A stretch of 64,000 nucleotides of DNA. It comes from Treponema parvum. GTDB lineage: Bacteria > Spirochaetota > Spirochaetia > Treponematales > Treponemataceae. The stretch lies in NCBI RefSeq assembly GCF_017893945.1, contig NZ_CP054257.1:434001-498000 (forward strand), written 5' to 3'. The position numbers were made by a program, and so were the translations under genes. Positions 61,395 to 64,000 of the stretch are shown here, piece after piece. How positions within the stretch are numbered: the stretch's first letter is position 1; every line of letters begins with the position of its first letter. The notes below the pieces were generated by a model that saw only the letters and a list, made by a program, of their open reading frames with translations, ran no database searches and was not told where the DNA came from.

Positions 61395-63163
61395 CCGGTT
61401 TTTTTAAAAACAGGTATGTCTTATCAGCGTTTACGATTCTTTCGCTTTTTTTTCTTTCCTGCGCCGGAACGAAGGCCGCCAAAGATTCGGCAGAGCCGGC
61501 AGAAATTTCTTCCGATGATCAAAAAGATGATCAAAAATATATTGACGCTTCTTCCGTGCGGCTGACCGTCCCCGGAAAACATGAAATTTCGTTTTTTTAT
61601 GAGATTCCCAAAGATATAGTTGACGACGTATGCATGGGCACTCCTCAATCCCTTGAACGCGCGGTAGGACGCTTGCGCAGTTTGGGAAGGGAAAATACGG
61701 ATAAAGAAAAAATCCTTATTTTCGTCGCTTCCGCTATCATGCGCATAGTGTGGCCGCAGGAAAAAATATCTTGGGAAACGCCTGATGTGCCTCAGAATAA
61801 CGCCTACGTAGGTGTGATAAATTCCGTAGAGCAGGGCGTGTACGATTCCAGCTCAGGCGGAGACGATTTTTTGACGCTTGTTTTACCGTCGTTGGTGCTG
61901 CTCACAAACAGATCCAGAAGCGATTATTTTAGCGGATCGCATGCTGCGCTGTCGGAAGCTTTAAAAATCAAGAGCGATTCGGTTTTGGCCGATTATCTTT
62001 TCGGCGTTTTGTGCCGCAGGCAATCCCAATACGGCGAAGCCGTGATTTATTTTAGAAAAGCCTCCGACGGATCCGCAGGAAATTTTCAAACCTCTTATGC
62101 GTTGGCGGACGCCCTTATGAAGAACGGTCAAATTCAAGAAGCGTCGGAAATAGCGAAAGATCTTGTTTTGTCTTATCCTAACGATACGGAGCTGCTTAAA
62201 CTATGCGCTCAGACTTTTTTTGCACTTAAAAATTATAAGGAATCGGAACTGTATGCTGCCCGCGTCTTACAGCAAAACCCTGCGGATGCAGAATATATCT
62301 TGTTCCGTGCGCGCATTTTACTCGAAGAAGGTGATTACATAAGGGCTGTTTCATTTTTGGACGTTTACGCCCGTAACGATACTGTTTCCCGCGATTATCT
62401 TATGCTGCGTTCCCGTGTACAGCGCGAATGGAATAAGAATTTACGGGGAGCGGTAGAAACGATAGAGCAGGCGATGGCCCGTTATCCCGACGATCCTGAA
62501 GTTACGCTCGCCGCCGCCAAACTTGCCTCTTCTACCGGCGAAAGAGTCGCCGGAAAAACCGCAGGAGAACTCGCTTCCGCCGTGCTTTCCACGGACGCCG
62601 ACAATACCGAAGCTCTTGACGTTTTTATAAAGGATTTGATTTCCCGTAAACTCTGGAACGACGCCTACGCCGTAAGCCTTCGCCTGATAAACAAACAGGA
62701 CGTTTCTTTAGAAATGCAGCATACTCATATTGAGATCTGCCTTGCTCTTAACCGCACTAACGAGGCATGGAATATCGCCGAGTCTCTTTACGAAAAATTC
62801 CCTAAAGAAGAAATTGCCCTTCGCTCGTACCTCGAAGTTTTGTACGCTTTAGGGCGCCGCACGGAATCGATCGATCTTATCGATAAGCTTTTGCCTTCCG
62901 CTTCTTCAAGATTAAAAAGTTTTTTGTATTACAGGCGCAGTTTTTTAGCTTCCGGAGAGACGGCCGTCCTTGCGGATTTGCGTGCAAGCCTCATTTCCAA
63001 TTCGCGCAACGAAGACGCTTTGTATAAGCTGTATTCCATATATTATGAAAAAAAAGACTACAGGCGTGCTCAATATTACTTAAAACAGGTTGTTGCTCTC
63101 CATCCTTCGAACGAAGAATTTTTGCGAAAAAACGAAGAACTTGAAAGTCTCCTCAGACAGTGA
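61391..63163 (+). CDS. TPR-repeat lipoprotein
   Basis: A 590-aa lipoprotein starting with GTG at 61391, overlapping the previous stop. Lipobox FFLSC (Cys 24). Residues 230-590 contain many TPR-like helical pairs, for example YGEAVIYFRKASDGSAGNFQTSYALADALMKNGQIQEASEIAK, DYIRAVSFLDVYA and the final DYRRAQYYLKQVVALHPSNEEFLRKNEEL. The architecture suggests a periplasmic or outer-membrane-associated scaffold. It is upstream of the lolA-like gene, so a role in envelope protein traffic is conceivable but unproven. Confidence 0.8.
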   Translation: MTGFFKNRYVLSAFTILSLFFLSCAGTKAAKDSAEPAEISSDDQKDDQKYIDASSVRLTVPGKHEISFFYEIPKDIVDDVCMGTPQSLERAVGRLRSLGRENTDKEKILIFVASAIMRIVWPQEKISWETPDVPQNNAYVGVINSVEQGVYDSSSGGDDFLTLVLPSLVLLTNRSRSDYFSGSHAALSEALKIKSDSVLADYLFGVLCRRQSQYGEAVIYFRKASDGSAGNFQTSYALADALMKNGQIQEASEIAKDLVLSYPNDTELLKLCAQTFFALKNYKESELYAARVLQQNPADAEYILFRARILLEEGDYIRAVSFLDVYARNDTVSRDYLMLRSRVQREWNKNLRGAVETIEQAMARYPDDPEVTLAAAKLASSTGERVAGKTAGELASAVLSTDADNTEALDVFIKDLISRKLWNDAYAVSLRLINKQDVSLEMQHTHIEICLALNRTNEAWNIAESLYEKFPKEEIALRSYLEVLYALGRRTESIDLIDKLLPSASSRLKSFLYYRRSFLASGETAVLADLRASLISNSRNEDALYKLYSIYYEKKDYRRAQYYLKQVVALHPSNEEFLRKNEELESLLRQ

Positions 63164-63267
63164 TTAGTTTAAAATTGTGCCGATATAAGGCGCGGATATA
63201 GAAGTGCGGCAAAAGACCAAGGGACGGCAAAAGGCTCCGCGTATCAAGCCTGACAGTTAATCGCTCC

Positions 63268-63296
63268 TTGACGCAACCGATGTTCTTGACTAATAT
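63268..63296 (+). promoter_or_regulatory. lolA promoter abutting the start codon
   Basis: TTGACG (63268-63273), 17 bases and TAATAT (63291-63296) leave 6 bases to the ATG at 63303. Predicted transcription starts on the start codon. Confidence 0.6.
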
Positions 63297-63302
63297 TATT
63301 CC

Positions 63303-63995
63303 ATGTTCGTTTATAAGAAGGTAAGAGCGGCTCTTTTTTTTTGTGTTTCACTTTTCGGCGTTTTAAACACAGCGTCTTCCCAATCGATCAAGACTGCGGG
63401 CGATTTTTTTAAAGAAGTTTCGGATCAATATGCCGCGTTGACGACCTATGAAGCTCAGATGGAAATCTTAACGGACAAGACTGAAATGAGAGGCAGGGTG
63501 TCTTTTAAAAAACCGGATCTGCTTAGAATAGATTTTTCCAATCCGCAGGAACAAGTGATAGTTTTTAACGGAGAACTGTTGACCATATATATTCCCGGGT
63601 CTGACGCTATTTTGCAGCAATCCGTGCAGAATTCACCCGGTTCTGCGGGGACGGCGCTCGCCACCCCCCAGGGACTTTCGCTTATGACGCGCTATTATAC
63701 GATTGCGTATGAAAGCGGCCAGGATCCCACTCCGCTTGAAAGCGATTCCGCGGAGAACGTCGTAAAACTTTTGCTCACGCGCCGCAATTCTTCCGAATCG
63801 TTTAGGACGATAAAACTTGCAATTTCGCCGGAGACAAAGCTTATCCGCAGGGTTGAAGCAGTCACTACAAGAGGAGAAACCATTACCTTTAATTTTTCAG
63901 ATTATGTTTTGAACAGAGCGATCCCGGATCAGCGTTTCATATACGATCCACCGTCTTCCGCAAATAATTACAATAACTTTTTGTTTTCGGAGTAG
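63303..63995 (+). CDS. LolA-like periplasmic lipoprotein carrier
   Basis: Exported 230-aa protein of the LolA superfamily, which carries lipoproteins across the periplasm to the outer membrane. Signal peptide to about residue 26 (ASSQS). The LolA fold appears as TAGDFFKEVSDQYAALTTYEAQMEIL, MRGRVSFKKPDLLRIDFSNPQEQVIVFNGELLTIYIPGSD (about 59-100) and SPETKLIRRVEAVTTRGETITFNFSDYVLN near the end. The Arg and hydrophobic core expected for lipid binding are present. The acyl-binding strand pattern FDYVLNRAIPDQRFIYDPP is typical. LolB and LolCDE are not in the window. The gene is complete just before the window end. Confidence 0.85.
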   Translation: MFVYKKVRAALFFCVSLFGVLNTASSQSIKTAGDFFKEVSDQYAALTTYEAQMEILTDKTEMRGRVSFKKPDLLRIDFSNPQEQVIVFNGELLTIYIPGSDAILQQSVQNSPGSAGTALATPQGLSLMTRYYTIAYESGQDPTPLESDSAENVVKLLLTRRNSSESFRTIKLAISPETKLIRRVEAVTTRGETITFNFSDYVLNRAIPDQRFIYDPPSSANNYNNFLFSE

Positions 63996-64000
63996 ATCGC

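Noticed and set aside
1..64000. tRNA, rRNA, CRISPR arrays, insertion sequences, prophage genes
   Set aside because: I read for T-loop motifs, regularly spaced repeats, transposase and integrase signatures and found none that I could support.

Overview
The window is chromosomal DNA of a spirochaete, almost certainly a Treponema. The main evidence is gene order and protein type. The block alaS - PPIase/Tpn39b-like chaperone - nusB - TPR protein - groES - sigma-43-type factor (26758-34025) matches the order I remember for T. pallidum TP1017-TP1012. The protein at 25051-26601 aligns over its C-terminal domain with the Tp0751 (pallilysin) adhesin. There is a desulfoferrodoxin-type superoxide reductase, many lipoproteins, and an alanyl-tRNA synthetase lacking its C-terminal domain. 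Metabolism looks anaerobic and fermentative (acetate kinase, rubredoxin, superoxide reductase, periplasmic flavin reductase). Unlike T. pallidum, the organism has genes for amino-acid synthesis (ilvC, aroF, tyrA, glyA). I saw no tRNA, rRNA, CRISPR array, transposase or integrase.

Layout. 62-6504 (minus): acetate kinase, an oligopeptide-type binding protein with an unknown partner, an unknown protein and a DUF4349 lipoprotein. 6828-8940: ilvC and cytidine deaminase. 9344-16252: an AT-rich block with AGA/AGG-rich codon use, consisting of a PHP phosphoesterase divergent from an operon ordered binding protein, permease, permease, ATPase, glycerophosphodiester phosphodiesterase (the order of E. 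coli ugpBAECQ), then a LacI-type regulator. 16506-20393: rnhA and cell-envelope proteins. 20623-24718: thrS, ogt, an HxlR regulator and an oxygen-defence pair (superoxide reductase plus an unlisted-size 53-aa rubredoxin). 25051-34025: the Treponema core block. 33997-43356: recG, a YggT protein, dnaE, a Gfo/Idh oxidoreductase and an FMN/FAD lipoprotein reductase. 43719-49225: guaB, an SGNH hydrolase, glyA and a KDPG aldolase with a C-terminal VOC-like domain. 49501-52420: apt, tyrA and aroF behind a leader peptide. 52680-56974: MATE exporter and a ZnuABC-type metal importer whose ATPase carries an N-terminal DUF1893-like domain. 57035-63995: OmpA protein, lytic transglycosylase, TPR lipoproteins, a small membrane protein and LolA.

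The most striking signal is upstream of aroF-tyrA. On the minus strand a 44-codon reading frame (52286-52420) has six Tyr and one Phe within codons 25-36. It is followed by a perfect 9-bp stem with a T8 tail (52229-52257) and then aroF, which is the architecture of a ribosome-mediated tyrosine attenuator. A second pattern is that at least nine genes have -35/-10 promoters placed so that transcription should begin at or within a few bases of the start codon, with no Shine-Dalgarno; these look like leaderless mRNAs. A third is a dispersed intergenic repeat family built from small hairpins, with six full or partial copies, one of them bounded by a 21-bp direct repeat between aroF and tyrA.
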